Source: Nonomuraea antri (lineage in GTDB: Bacteria > Actinomycetota > Actinomycetes > Streptosporangiales > Streptosporangiaceae). From it: a stretch of 43,372 nt of DNA. Position numbers and translations under genes: made by a program. The DNA lies in the NCBI RefSeq assembly GCF_013283785.1, contig NZ_JABCPZ010000075.1:1-43372 (forward strand). The letters are read 5' to 3'. Positions within the stretch are counted from its first letter, which is position 1. Every line of letters starts with the position of its first letter. The notes under the pieces are model-generated. The model did no database searches, was not told where the DNA came from, and worked only from the letters and a program-made list of their open reading frames with translations. This document shows, in pieces, positions 16,503-24,432 of the stretch.

Positions 16503-17480
16503 GTGAGCATTCTCAGTGGATCGTCGATTCTGATCACCGGAGGCACGGGGTCCTTCGGCAAGGCGTTCATCCGTCACGCGCTCGACTCGCTCGGCGTGCG
16601 GCGGCTGGTCGTCTTCTCCCGCGACGAGCTCAAACAGTACGAGGCCCGCCAGCTCTTCGGCGACGACGAGCGCACGCGCTGGTTCATCGGCGACGTCAGA
16701 GACAGAGAGCGGCTGACCAGGGCCATGCACGGGGTCGACCACGTGGTGCACGCCGCCGCGCTGAAGCAGGTCGACACCGCCGAGTACAACCCGTTCGAGT
16801 ACGTCCGCACCAACGTCGCCGGGTCACAGAACGTGGTCGAGGCGGCGATCGACTGCGGCGTGCGCAAGGTGGTGGCGCTGTCCACCGACAAGGCGTCCAG
16901 CCCGATCAACCTGTACGGCGCCACGAAGCTGGTGGCCGACAAGCTGTTCGTGTCCGCCAACCACTACGCGGCCGGGCACGCCACCCGCTTCGCCGTGGTC
17001 CGCTACGGCAACGTGGTGGGCAGCAGGGGCTCGGTGGTGCCGTTCTTCCAGCGGCTGGCCGCGCAGGGCGACAGCCTGCCGATCACCGACAAGCGCATGA
17101 CCAGGTTCTGGATCACGCTCGACCAGGCCGTCAGGTTCGTGGTCGACTCCTTCGACCTGATGCAGGGCGGCGAGCTGTACGTGCCGCGCATCCCGAGCAT
17201 GCGCATCACCGACCTGGCCGAGGCGCTGGCGCCCGACAGCCCGGTCTACGAGGTCGGCATCAGGCCGGGCGAGAAGCTGCACGAGGAGATGATCGGCCCG
17301 GACGACGGCCGCAGGACCCTGCGGCTGACCGACCGCTACGTGGTGCAGCCCACCATCGCCACCTGGGGCTACGTGCCGCCGCAGATCGGCGAGGAGCTGC
17401 CGGAGGGCTTCGCCTACCGCTCCGACACCAACGACCGGTGGCTGTCGGTGGACGACCTGCGCGCCATGGTGAGTGCCTGA
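16503..17480 (+). CDS. pseB: UDP-GlcNAc 4,6-dehydratase (inverting)
   Basis: A 325-residue short-chain dehydrogenase-type enzyme making the 4-keto-L-arabino sugar nucleotide, the first step to pseudaminic acid. NADP-binding GGTGSFGKAF is at residues 13-22. The inverting-type active site is T128-D129-K130 with Y138 and K142 (LSTDKASSPINLYGATK). Those Asp/Lys residues distinguish PseB from retaining dehydratases. The GTG start at 16503 has CAGGGGG upstream. It is followed directly by pseC (TGATG overlap) and divergent from pseF across about 105 bp. Confidence 0.93.
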   Translation: MSILSGSSILITGGTGSFGKAFIRHALDSLGVRRLVVFSRDELKQYEARQLFGDDERTRWFIGDVRDRERLTRAMHGVDHVVHAAALKQVDTAEYNPFEYVRTNVAGSQNVVEAAIDCGVRKVVALSTDKASSPINLYGATKLVADKLFVSANHYAAGHATRFAVVRYGNVVGSRGSVVPFFQRLAAQGDSLPITDKRMTRFWITLDQAVRFVVDSFDLMQGGELYVPRIPSMRITDLAEALAPDSPVYEVGIRPGEKLHEEMIGPDDGRRTLRLTDRYVVQPTIATWGYVPPQIGEELPEGFAYRSDTNDRWLSVDDLRAMVSA

Positions 17481-18616
17481 TGTTGCCCTACGGCCGCCAG
17501 TCGATCGACGAGTCCGACATCGAGGCGGTGGTCGAGGTGCTGCGCGGCGACTGGCTGACCACGGGTCCCGCGGTGGCCGCGTTCGAGTCGGAGCTGGAGC
17601 GCTGGACCGGCGGCGTGCCCTGCGTGGCGGTCACCTCGGGCACCGCCGCCCTGCACGTCGCCTACGCGGCCGCCGGGGTCGGGAACGGCGACGCCGCGTC
17701 GGACGAGGTGATCACCTCGCCGCTGACGTTCGTGGCCACGGCGGCCACGGCCGCGCTGCGCGGCGCCCGGGTGCTGTTCGCCGACGTGCAGCCGGACACC
17801 GGCAACCTCGACCCCGAGGCGGTGGCCGCGCTGGCGTCGTGGCGGACCAGGGCGATCACCGCGGTCGACTACGCCGGCCACCCCGCCGACTACGACGAGC
17901 TGCGCGCCGTCGCCAAGCGGGCGGGTGCCGTGCTGATCGCCGACGCGGCCCACTCCATCGGCGCGGCCTACAAGGACCGGCCGGTCGGCTCGGTCGCCGA
18001 CCTGACGACGTTCTCGTTCTTCCCGACCAAGACGGTGACCACCGCCGAGGGCGGGGCCGTGGCCGTCAAGGACCCGCTCAGGCACGCCGCGGCGGCCAGG
18101 TTCAGGAACCACGGCCTGGTCAGAGATCCGGCCGAGCAGCGCGACCCGGAGCACGGCGGCTGGCACCAGGAGGTGCACGAGTTCGGGCTGAACTACCGGC
18201 TGCCCGACGTGCTGTGCGCGCTGGGCCTGAGCCAGCTGCGCAGGCTCGAACGCTTCCGCGCCCGCCGCGCCGAGCTGGTCGCCCGCTACCACCTGCTGCT
18301 GCGCGACGTGCCCGGGCTGACCCTGCCGGCCGAACGCGCCTACGTCACCCCGAGCTGGCACCTGTACCCGGTCAGGGTCGGGGGCGGGCGCCGCCGCGAG
18401 GTGTACGAGCGCATGCGGGCGGCGGGCATCGGCGTCCAGGTCAACTACATCCCGGCCTACTGGCACCCGGTGTTCGAGGACCTCGGCTACCGGCGCGGCA
18501 TGTGCCCGCGGGCCGAGGCGTACTACGCGGAGGAGTTGTCGCTGCCGCTGTTCCCCGACCTGTCGGACGGGCAGCAGGAGCGGGTCGCGGAAACGCTCTC
18601 AGCCATCCTCGGCTGA
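17480..18616 (+). CDS. pseC: UDP-4-keto-sugar aminotransferase
   Basis: A 378-residue DegT/DnrJ/EryC1-family PLP enzyme adding the 4-amino group after PseB. The N-terminus PYGRQSIDESDIEAVVEVL is characteristic of PseC. D155 (LIADAAHSIG) contacts the PLP ring nitrogen and K184 (FFPTKTVTTAEGG) forms the Schiff base. The ATG overlaps the pseB stop by 1 nt. Its end overlaps the convergent GT2 gene by 18 nt inside a hairpin. Confidence 0.92.
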   Translation: MLPYGRQSIDESDIEAVVEVLRGDWLTTGPAVAAFESELERWTGGVPCVAVTSGTAALHVAYAAAGVGNGDAASDEVITSPLTFVATAATAALRGARVLFADVQPDTGNLDPEAVAALASWRTRAITAVDYAGHPADYDELRAVAKRAGAVLIADAAHSIGAAYKDRPVGSVADLTTFSFFPTKTVTTAEGGAVAVKDPLRHAAAARFRNHGLVRDPAEQRDPEHGGWHQEVHEFGLNYRLPDVLCALGLSQLRRLERFRARRAELVARYHLLLRDVPGLTLPAERAYVTPSWHLYPVRVGGGRRREVYERMRAAGIGVQVNYIPAYWHPVFEDLGYRRGMCPRAEAYYAEELSLPLFPDLSDGQQERVAETLSAILG

Positions 18617-18617
18617 G
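18598..18617. terminator. Hairpin carrying both stop codons of convergent pseC and GT2
   Basis: CTCAGCC (18598-18604), a 6-nt loop, and GGCTGAG (18611-18617) form a perfect 7-bp stem. The TGA of pseC lies in one arm and the TGA of the minus-strand gene in the other. Likely a compact bidirectional terminator. Confidence 0.5.
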
Positions 18618-20530
18618 GGTTCGGCCAGGGGCTCCGGCCGGGTTTCCCGCTCGGCCAGCAGCAGGCCGCCGTCGTCGGAGCGGTCGATGAGGAACCGCCG
18701 CTCGGCGACGGTCACCACCGGCCGCTCCTGGGTCTTCAGCAGCGGCCGGATCGGCTTGCCCTGGTCGATGACGACCTCCCACCACGATTCGTCCCCGACG
18801 GCCTCGTCGATGCCGGCCAGCGGCACCCGGGCGCGGAAGTCGCGTCCGTCGAGGGTGACCGGGAAGTACATCTCCTCGCCGTCGTCCTTGCGGACGAGTC
18901 TGAGCACCGGCTCGCCGTCGCCCACGTCGCTGATCCGGCCGGCGAAGACCAGGTCGCCGTCGTCCACGCGGCATTCCCCGATGAGCGCCTCCGCGCGCCG
19001 CAGCCGGATCCCCCAGGAGCCCTTGGCGGTGCGTACCGGCACCAGCCACACGCCCGACCTGCGGCGCGGCGCCGGGACCAGGGGCGGCTGCCAGCGCGGC
19101 CCGCCCACCTTGCCGTCGAGCCTGAGCCCGGGACCGCGCAGGTGCACGCGCAGCTCCCAGTGCCCGCGCCGGGCGAGCTGGGCGGGCGTGAGCACGTCGG
19201 GGTCGAACGCGAAGCGGAACGGGAAGGCGTGCTCCGGCGCCTGGTCGCCGCTGTCCAGCTCGACGTTCTCCCAGGTGGCCGTGACGCTCTCGTCCGACAG
19301 CGGGACGATCTCGCCGGTCTTGCGCTCCTCCAGCCGGAGTCGGACCCTGACCCGGCGCAGCTCGGTGGCGTCGAACCGGCCGAGCGCCACCCGTCCGGCG
19401 CCGGTGAGCACGCCGTCCCGCCACTCCAGCGCCGTCAGCCTGGCTTTGACGCCCAGCTCGCCCGACACCTCCGACAGGTGTCCAGGCAGGTCCGGGTGGT
19501 GCCCGTACCAGCGTTTGCGCAGCAGGCCGGCGGAGCTGACGCGCGGCTGCAGATGCCCGGCGCGGGCCTGCTCGAACACCTCGGCCAGGTCGCCGAGCCG
19601 GCGCCGGTGCAGCAGGTGCACCTGCAGCCGGTGCTCGAACGGGATGCTCAGCCAGGACTCCGGCGCCACGCCGTCGAGATAGCCGACGATCAGGTCGAGC
19701 AGCGCGGGATCCGTCCGCTCGCCGAGCCTGGCGACGGCCTCGACGGCCACGCCCAGGTCGATGTCCAGGGTGTCGCCGTCGAAGTCCGGTTTGAGCTGCG
19801 GCGCCGCCGCCTCCAGCAGCGCGGACGTCTCCAGCACCGACAGCATCCTGTCACGCAGGTTGGCCGGCTCCAGGCGGCGCTGGGTGATCGAGGAGCCCGG
19901 CTCGTCGCGCTGCCGCCAGTGGTAGACGACCTTGGGCAGCACGTCCACGGCCGACGCCCCCACGTGGGCGCGGATGGCGACCGGCTGGTCCTCGTACATG
20001 CGCTCCGGGAAGCTGAGACCCAGTCCGTCCCAGAACGAGCGGCGATACACCTTGTTCCACAACATGCGGTCGCGCACCAGCAGCGGATGCCGGGTGATGT
20101 GCGTGCCCTTCATCGGCTCGGCGAACGCCTCGCGGTGCGCCCACGACGGCATGAGCAGGTTCCGGTAGAGCCGCATGACGTTTCCGCAGGCCAGGTCCGA
20201 GCCGGAGGCTTCGAGCGAGGAGACCAGCCGCCTGAACGCGCTCGGCGGCACCGTGTCGTCGCCGTCCACGAAGGCCAGGTAGCGGCCGGTCGCCTCGCGC
20301 ACGCCGACGTTGCGCGCCCGGCCGACGCCCCGGTGCTCCTGCCTGATGAGGCGGATCCGCGGGTCCTGCCCGCGCCTGGACTGGACGAGGGCCGGGCCGC
20401 CGTCGTCGCTGCCGTCGTCCACGCAGATCACCTCCAGGTCGGTGAACGTCTGCGCGGCGATGGAGTCCAGGCAGGGGCCGAGGTACTTCTCGACGTTGCG
20501 GAACGGGACGATCACCGAGAGAACCGGCAC
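18599..20530 (-). CDS. Large glycosyltransferase family 2, teichoic-acid type
   Basis: A 643-residue protein. The GT-A domain has VIVPFRN, DDGSDDGG and D89-GDD92, then RDRMLWNKVYRRSFW and VVYHWRQRDEPG. Residues about 300-643 form long beta-rich accessory domains ending in an acidic tail. The GTG at 20530 is chosen because AAGAGGAG lies 7 nt upstream and the protein then starts at the GT2 strand. It is a paralogue of the GT2s at 5747 and 11456, with a longer C-terminus. Probably adds a sugar to the polymer repeat; donor unknown. Confidence 0.8.
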   Translation of the reverse strand: MPVLSVIVPFRNVEKYLGPCLDSIAAQTFTDLEVICVDDGSDDGGPALVQSRRGQDPRIRLIRQEHRGVGRARNVGVREATGRYLAFVDGDDTVPPSAFRRLVSSLEASGSDLACGNVMRLYRNLLMPSWAHREAFAEPMKGTHITRHPLLVRDRMLWNKVYRRSFWDGLGLSFPERMYEDQPVAIRAHVGASAVDVLPKVVYHWRQRDEPGSSITQRRLEPANLRDRMLSVLETSALLEAAAPQLKPDFDGDTLDIDLGVAVEAVARLGERTDPALLDLIVGYLDGVAPESWLSIPFEHRLQVHLLHRRRLGDLAEVFEQARAGHLQPRVSSAGLLRKRWYGHHPDLPGHLSEVSGELGVKARLTALEWRDGVLTGAGRVALGRFDATELRRVRVRLRLEERKTGEIVPLSDESVTATWENVELDSGDQAPEHAFPFRFAFDPDVLTPAQLARRGHWELRVHLRGPGLRLDGKVGGPRWQPPLVPAPRRRSGVWLVPVRTAKGSWGIRLRRAEALIGECRVDDGDLVFAGRISDVGDGEPVLRLVRKDDGEEMYFPVTLDGRDFRARVPLAGIDEAVGDESWWEVVIDQGKPIRPLLKTQERPVVTVAERRFLIDRSDDGGLLLAERETRPEPLAEPSAEDG

Positions 20531-20592
20531 GTGAGCTCCTCTTCTTGGGCCTGACGGCGCTGCTGAGCGGGGGCCTGCGGTCCGGGGGACGT

Positions 20593-22272
20593 TCAGCCGG
20601 ACAGCAGGCGGATGACGCGGCGGGCGACCTTGCGCGGGCGGGCCAGGCGGCGCGAGAGCCGGTAGCCGAGCGTCCGGCGGTAGGCGGTGGCCCTGCGCTG
20701 CGTCCTGCGCAGCTTGGCCTTGGCCCTGACCAGCTCGCGCTCGCGGTAGGACAGCTTGGTCTCCAGCCTGGACACCCTGGCCAGGGCCGCGGTGAGCTGG
20801 TCGGCCAGCCGGTCGCGGGCGCCCAGCAGGTCGCGGTAGGTCGGCGCGGACTCCGCCAGCTCGGCCGGCCGGCCCAGCTCGGCGTCGAGCTTGCGTGCCA
20901 GGTCCAGGTCGCCCTGGTCGCACGGCTGCCCGGCCATGCCGCACAACGTCAGCGTGAGCTGGTCCGCCTCCAGCGGCCACGGCCAGGGGTGGTGGTGACC
21001 GGCGGCGAGCAGGCGTACCGCGAAACGCCACAGGATCCCGCACAGCACCACGCGCGGCTCGGGCCGCGCGCCGATGCGACCGGCCAGGCGGCTGCCCGCC
21101 GGGCCGCCGGATGCGGGGCTGATCGCGGAGAAGCGCTCGCCGTCCCAGACCAGGCTGTCGATGGCGCCCTCGCCGCCGTCTCCCACCCACGCGGCCAGGT
21201 GGCCGAGCAGGTCGCGCACGGCCTTGACGTCTTCACGGGCGCACGCCTCGACCAGGATCTCCGCCACGACACGACCGGCAGGGATCGGGCGTTCCTCGCC
21301 GTCGGGCAGGCGGCGGGTGCCCGACGTGGTCAGCTCGTGCACCACCGAGCCGTCCTCCCACGCCTCTTCGAGCAGCCCGAACGGGAGATCCAGCCCGCTC
21401 GCCTCGCAGTCGGGACGAACCGGCGAGACGTCGTCGTCTTCCTGCGCCGGGCGGGTGGCCACGGTCAGCCAGAGCGGGGCCAGTTCCTCGCCCAGCCGGT
21501 GCCTGAACACCAGCCGGGTCAGCCGCAGCGGGTCGGCCACCAGCATCCGGTCGCCGCCCCTGGCGCTGAGCGGGAACGTCAGCGCGTCGGGCAGGCCGCC
21601 GGCCAGCGCCTCCCTGGACAGCAGCGCCCGCGGCGCCCGGCGTTCCGGGTAGGCGGCGTAGCAGCGATGCACGCGCAGGCCCGCCGCCTCCAGGCCCCGG
21701 TCCAGCGCCCGCGGGCCGCCGGGGTAGCTCGGGTCGAAACCGTGCGGCGCCCACTGGTCGTCCGCGCCTTCCCGATCGGCGGGCCTGGCCTCGACGAACC
21801 TGTCGACGCCCAGGTCGTTGCGCACGCCGAGCACCAGCCGGCCAGCCGGCGCGACCAGCCCGGCCAGCGCGGCCAGCGACTCGCGCCAGGCCGCCGCCGG
21901 CGCCTCGGCCGAGTGCGTGCGCCGCAGCCCGTCGAGCGCGAGCACCAGCTCGTACGACTCGCCGGCGGTGAACTTCTCCAGCCGGCCGCAGTGCACGGCC
22001 AGCTCGGGGTGCCGCTCGCCCAGGTCACAGGCGTCCGGGTAGGACCGCAGCAGCAGGGACACCGAGCCGGCCCGCGCCACCACGTCGTCCACCAGGGTCC
22101 GCGGGTGCGGCCCGACCATCAGGACCCGGCCGCCGGGCGGGATCATCCGGCTGATCAGCTCCAGCGCCACGCCCCGCCAGTCGATGCCGCCGGCCGCGTC
22201 GGACATGTCCGACCAGAGCAGCATCTCTCCGCCGATGAGCCGGACGTTCCCGGGTGCCTCGTTCACCTGCAT
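20593..22272 (-). CDS. Methyltransferase-like protein with C-terminal coiled coil
   Basis: A 559-residue protein. Residues about 30-140 resemble a class I SAM methyltransferase (GGRVLMVGPHP, then a central ELVLALDGL strand and GRLVLGVRN). The middle part is unassigned. Residues about 476-530 form a charged heptad-like helix (ARDRLADQLTAALARVSRLE). The last 30 residues are very basic with YRLSRRLARP, a type of tail often seen on membrane-associated glycosyltransferases. The ATG at 22272 has a GGAGG-rich site; a GTG at 22287 is an alternative. It likely methylates a sugar, phosphate or chain end of the polymer. The glycine-rich SAM loop is atypical, so activity is not certain. Confidence 0.6.
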   Translation of the reverse strand: MQVNEAPGNVRLIGGEMLLWSDMSDAAGGIDWRGVALELISRMIPPGGRVLMVGPHPRTLVDDVVARAGSVSLLLRSYPDACDLGERHPELAVHCGRLEKFTAGESYELVLALDGLRRTHSAEAPAAAWRESLAALAGLVAPAGRLVLGVRNDLGVDRFVEARPADREGADDQWAPHGFDPSYPGGPRALDRGLEAAGLRVHRCYAAYPERRAPRALLSREALAGGLPDALTFPLSARGGDRMLVADPLRLTRLVFRHRLGEELAPLWLTVATRPAQEDDDVSPVRPDCEASGLDLPFGLLEEAWEDGSVVHELTTSGTRRLPDGEERPIPAGRVVAEILVEACAREDVKAVRDLLGHLAAWVGDGGEGAIDSLVWDGERFSAISPASGGPAGSRLAGRIGARPEPRVVLCGILWRFAVRLLAAGHHHPWPWPLEADQLTLTLCGMAGQPCDQGDLDLARKLDAELGRPAELAESAPTYRDLLGARDRLADQLTAALARVSRLETKLSYRERELVRAKAKLRRTQRRATAYRRTLGYRLSRRLARPRKVARRVIRLLSG

Positions 22273-22309
22273 CGCCCCCGCCTCCACCGGACATGCTCCG
22301 GTGCCCCGT

Positions 22310-23143
22310 TCATGCGCATCGCACCCGCTTCCATCCGAACATTCGCCGTAGTTCCTCCGGTGTCGCCTGATACTCGAATCCCAGCTCGCGCCTGGCCGCC
22401 TCCATGGCCGCCCCGGGATCGACCCGGGCGCCGTGCAGCTCGGGCCAGAGCCGCAGCCGCCGCGCCGTGCCCCCGTACTCGGGGCGTTCGTCCTCGAGCT
22501 GCATCGGGTCTCCGTAGACGGCGATCTCACAGCCCACCGAGGCGCCGTAGAACAGCGCGCTGCCCAGCCGGTTGGAGGCCACCCTGCGGTGCCGCCGCAA
22601 CTGCTTGAGCTGCCTGGTCAGGAAGTCGCGCCCGGTGGCCTCCCAGCGGGAACCGCGCTCACCGTGGCAGATGACGCGAAAACCCCGTTCCTGGTAAGCC
22701 CGCCTGATGTCGGGATTCGCATATTCCAGCCAATAAAGACAGACCGTCACCGGTTCCGTCTCAACTTCTCCGATTTCTGCGGCGAGCCGGGCGTGGTCGC
22801 CGCTGACGGAATGCTTTTCCCAGCCGTGAAAGGGATACCAGATCGTGCCCCTGCGTTCAGCGGTCCGGCCGAGATCGGGTTCCAGGTCGAGAAGGTAGAT
22901 CCAGGGCGCGCCGATGAGGTAGTGCCCTCTCCTGCCCATCGACCAGCCGCGCCTGCGCAGCACGTCCGACCAGATGAAACGGGGGTAGCCGGGGCTGCAC
23001 CAGTGATCGTTCGGCGGGAAACCGTGCAGGTAGTTCCACCCGTGCTGGAGGAATCCCTGAATGCGCCTCGGCGTGTCGTCGGACAGCCCGCAATATCGTC
23101 CGAGAATGCGGGAGTGTCCGTACCAGTGGTTGGATTCGTCCAT
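22310..23143 (-). CDS. Unrecognised protein of the polymer locus, possible glycosyltransferase
   Basis: A 277-residue protein I cannot place in a named family. No signal peptide or membrane segment is visible. Notable motifs: WYGHSRIL near the start, QHGW (about residue 34), IWYPFHGWEKHS, LYWLEYANPDI, and near the C-terminus ASNRLGSALFYGASVGCEIAVYGDP. That last stretch has the look of a GT-B donor-binding end (S-x-x-x-x-x-A-L-x-x-G-x-x-V...YGDP). The cluster has no identified pseudaminyl transferase, so this is a candidate by elimination. AGGGAAAACA precedes the ATG. It is upstream of the methyltransferase on the same strand and divergent from the ACP gene. Confidence 0.6.
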   Translation of the reverse strand: MDESNHWYGHSRILGRYCGLSDDTPRRIQGFLQHGWNYLHGFPPNDHWCSPGYPRFIWSDVLRRRGWSMGRRGHYLIGAPWIYLLDLEPDLGRTAERRGTIWYPFHGWEKHSVSGDHARLAAEIGEVETEPVTVCLYWLEYANPDIRRAYQERGFRVICHGERGSRWEATGRDFLTRQLKQLRRHRRVASNRLGSALFYGASVGCEIAVYGDPMQLEDERPEYGGTARRLRLWPELHGARVDPGAAMEAARRELGFEYQATPEELRRMFGWKRVRCA

Positions 23144-23268
23144 TGTTTTCCCTGTAGTGGTTGGCGTGCCCTATCCCACGTTCGCAGCCCCGCGGGCTCG
23201 CTCCGCGCGGTTATACGCTTCCATTACCGGGGCCGGGTTCTTGGTTTCTGTTGGCTCTCTTTCACCGC

Positions 23269-23274
23269 TACACT
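23269..23274 (+). promoter_or_regulatory. Possible -10 box for the acyl operon
   Basis: TACACT lies about 35 bp before the ACP start in the 164-bp divergent gap. The matching -35 region (around 23245-23251) is weak. Confidence 0.3.
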
Positions 23275-23307
23275 ACGTCGTGGCTTGAAGACAGAGAGTG
23301 AGTGATC

Positions 23308-23556
23308 ATGAGTCATCTCGAGCGCCTGCGGGTCGTCTTCCGCTCGTCGTTGAGCCTCGCGCCCGACGCCGACGTCGACGGCCTCGAATACCGGGCCATC
23401 CCGCAGTGGGACTCCCTGGCCCACATGTCGCTGATCGCCGCGATGGAGGACGAGTACTCCATCATGATCGACACCGACGAAATGATCGACATGAGCTCGT
23501 TCGCCAAGGCGGCCGGGCTGCTGGAGAAGCATGGCATCGGCGCCGCTGCCGTCTGA
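23308..23556 (+). CDS. Acyl carrier protein
   Basis: An 82-residue ACP-fold protein with the phosphopantetheine attachment site Ser36 in PQWDSLAHMSLI and an acidic helix II/III (EDEYSIMIDTDEMIDM). It would carry an acyl chain for the enzymes that follow. The ATG at 23308 is chosen; an in-frame GTG at 23302 is possible. Its last 26 nt overlap the start of the SDR gene, so all six operon proteins are likely made together. The WDSL type is typical of stand-alone ACPs in polysaccharide and secondary-metabolite loci rather than the housekeeping FAS ACP. Confidence 0.88.
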   Translation: MSHLERLRVVFRSSLSLAPDADVDGLEYRAIPQWDSLAHMSLIAAMEDEYSIMIDTDEMIDMSSFAKAAGLLEKHGIGAAAV

Positions 23557-24289
23557 CGGCCGCGTCGCGCTGGTCACCGGGTCCACGAAGGGCATCGGCC
23601 GGGCCATCGCCGCCCGGCTGGCCGGCACCGGCCACACCGTCGTCCTGCACGGCCGCGACGCCGAGCGAGCGGCCAAGGCCGCCGCCGAGGTGGCCGCGGA
23701 GACCGGCGGCGACACCGACTCCGTGCACGGCGACGTGTCCGCGCCCGGCGAGGTCTCGGCCGCCATGCGTCGCATCTACCAGCGGCACGGGCGGCTCGAC
23801 GCGCTCGTCGTCAACGCGGGCGTCCACGCGGCCGGCGTGCTCGGGCTGGTGCACACCGACACGATCGACCGGCTGTTCTCGGTCAACGCCGTCGGCGCCA
23901 CCCACACCCTGCAGTCCTCGCTGCGGCTGCTGCGCCGGGGCGAGGCGCCCGCCGTGGTGCTGATCTCGTCCGTGATGGGCCTGCGCGGGGGCTTCGGCCA
24001 GGCCGTCTACTCGGCCGCCAAGGCCGCGCTGGTCGGTCTCACGCTCGCCGCCGCCAAGGAACTCGGCCCGGCCGGCGTCCGGGTCAACGCGCTGGCGCCC
24101 GGCTACATCCAGACCGACATGCTGGCCACGCTCGACGAACACGCGCGCGAATCCGTCGTCGCCGCGACCCCGCTGGGCCGGCTGGGCCGGCCGGGCGACG
24201 TGGCGCACGCCGCGGCGTTCCTGCTCTCGCCGGCGGCCGGCTTCATCACCGGCCAGGTGCTCGGCGTCGACGGCGGGCTCGTGCTGTGA
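23531..24289 (+). CDS. FabG-like short-chain dehydrogenase (3-oxoacyl-ACP reductase family)
   Basis: A 252-residue classical SDR. TGSTKGIG (16-23) is the NAD(P) loop, with N94-AG and the catalytic set N119, S147, Y160 and K164 (YSAAK). The C-terminus (ITGQVLGVDGGLVL) is FabG-like. Next to an ACP it probably reduces a 3-oxoacyl-ACP to a 3-hydroxyacyl-ACP, although a sugar or aldehyde substrate is possible. It overlaps the ACP gene by 26 nt. Its stop overlaps a tiny GTG-started frame. Confidence 0.85.
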   Translation: MASAPLPSDGRVALVTGSTKGIGRAIAARLAGTGHTVVLHGRDAERAAKAAAEVAAETGGDTDSVHGDVSAPGEVSAAMRRIYQRHGRLDALVVNAGVHAAGVLGLVHTDTIDRLFSVNAVGATHTLQSSLRLLRRGEAPAVVLISSVMGLRGGFGQAVYSAAKAALVGLTLAAAKELGPAGVRVNALAPGYIQTDMLATLDEHARESVVAATPLGRLGRPGDVAHAAAFLLSPAAGFITGQVLGVDGGLVL

Positions 24290-24432
24290 GCCGGAGCGTC
24301 ACCCCGGCCGTGCCCACGAGCCGCCTGCCCGCCCCGCTGGCCAGCCCGCGCCGCGCACCGCTCGCCGCCTCGCGCAGGGTCCTGCTCGCCGGTCCGCGCC
24401 GCGTCCTGCTCGTCACCTCAGGAAAGCCGTGA
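24286..24432 (+). CDS. Possible 48-residue bridging ORF made of octapeptide repeats
   Basis: A GTG overlapping the fabG stop (GTGA) opens a 48-codon frame whose TGA overlaps the acyl-AMP ligase ATG (TGATG). It exactly fills the gap between the two genes. The peptide is Arg/Pro/Leu-rich and largely built from four 8-residue units: RLPAPLAS, PRRAPLAA, SRRVLLAG, PRRVLLVT (24322-24417). It resembles no family I know. It could be a real small protein, a translational-coupling leader, or expanded junction DNA. Confidence 0.4.
   Translation: MSRSVTPAVPTSRLPAPLASPRRAPLAASRRVLLAGPRRVLLVTSGKP
24322..24417 (+). repeat. Four degenerate 24-bp tandem units
   Basis: Units at 24322, 24346, 24370 and 24394, each 24 bp and in frame. 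The last two share the core GTCCTGCTCG. They make up most of the small frame between fabG and the ligase gene. Confidence 0.65.

Noticed and set aside
22263..22313. 16-codon minus-strand frame overlapping the stop of the unassigned protein (ATGA)
   Set aside because: Ends 9 nt inside the methyltransferase gene rather than at its start, so it lacks the two-ended overlap of the bridging frames in the acyl operon.
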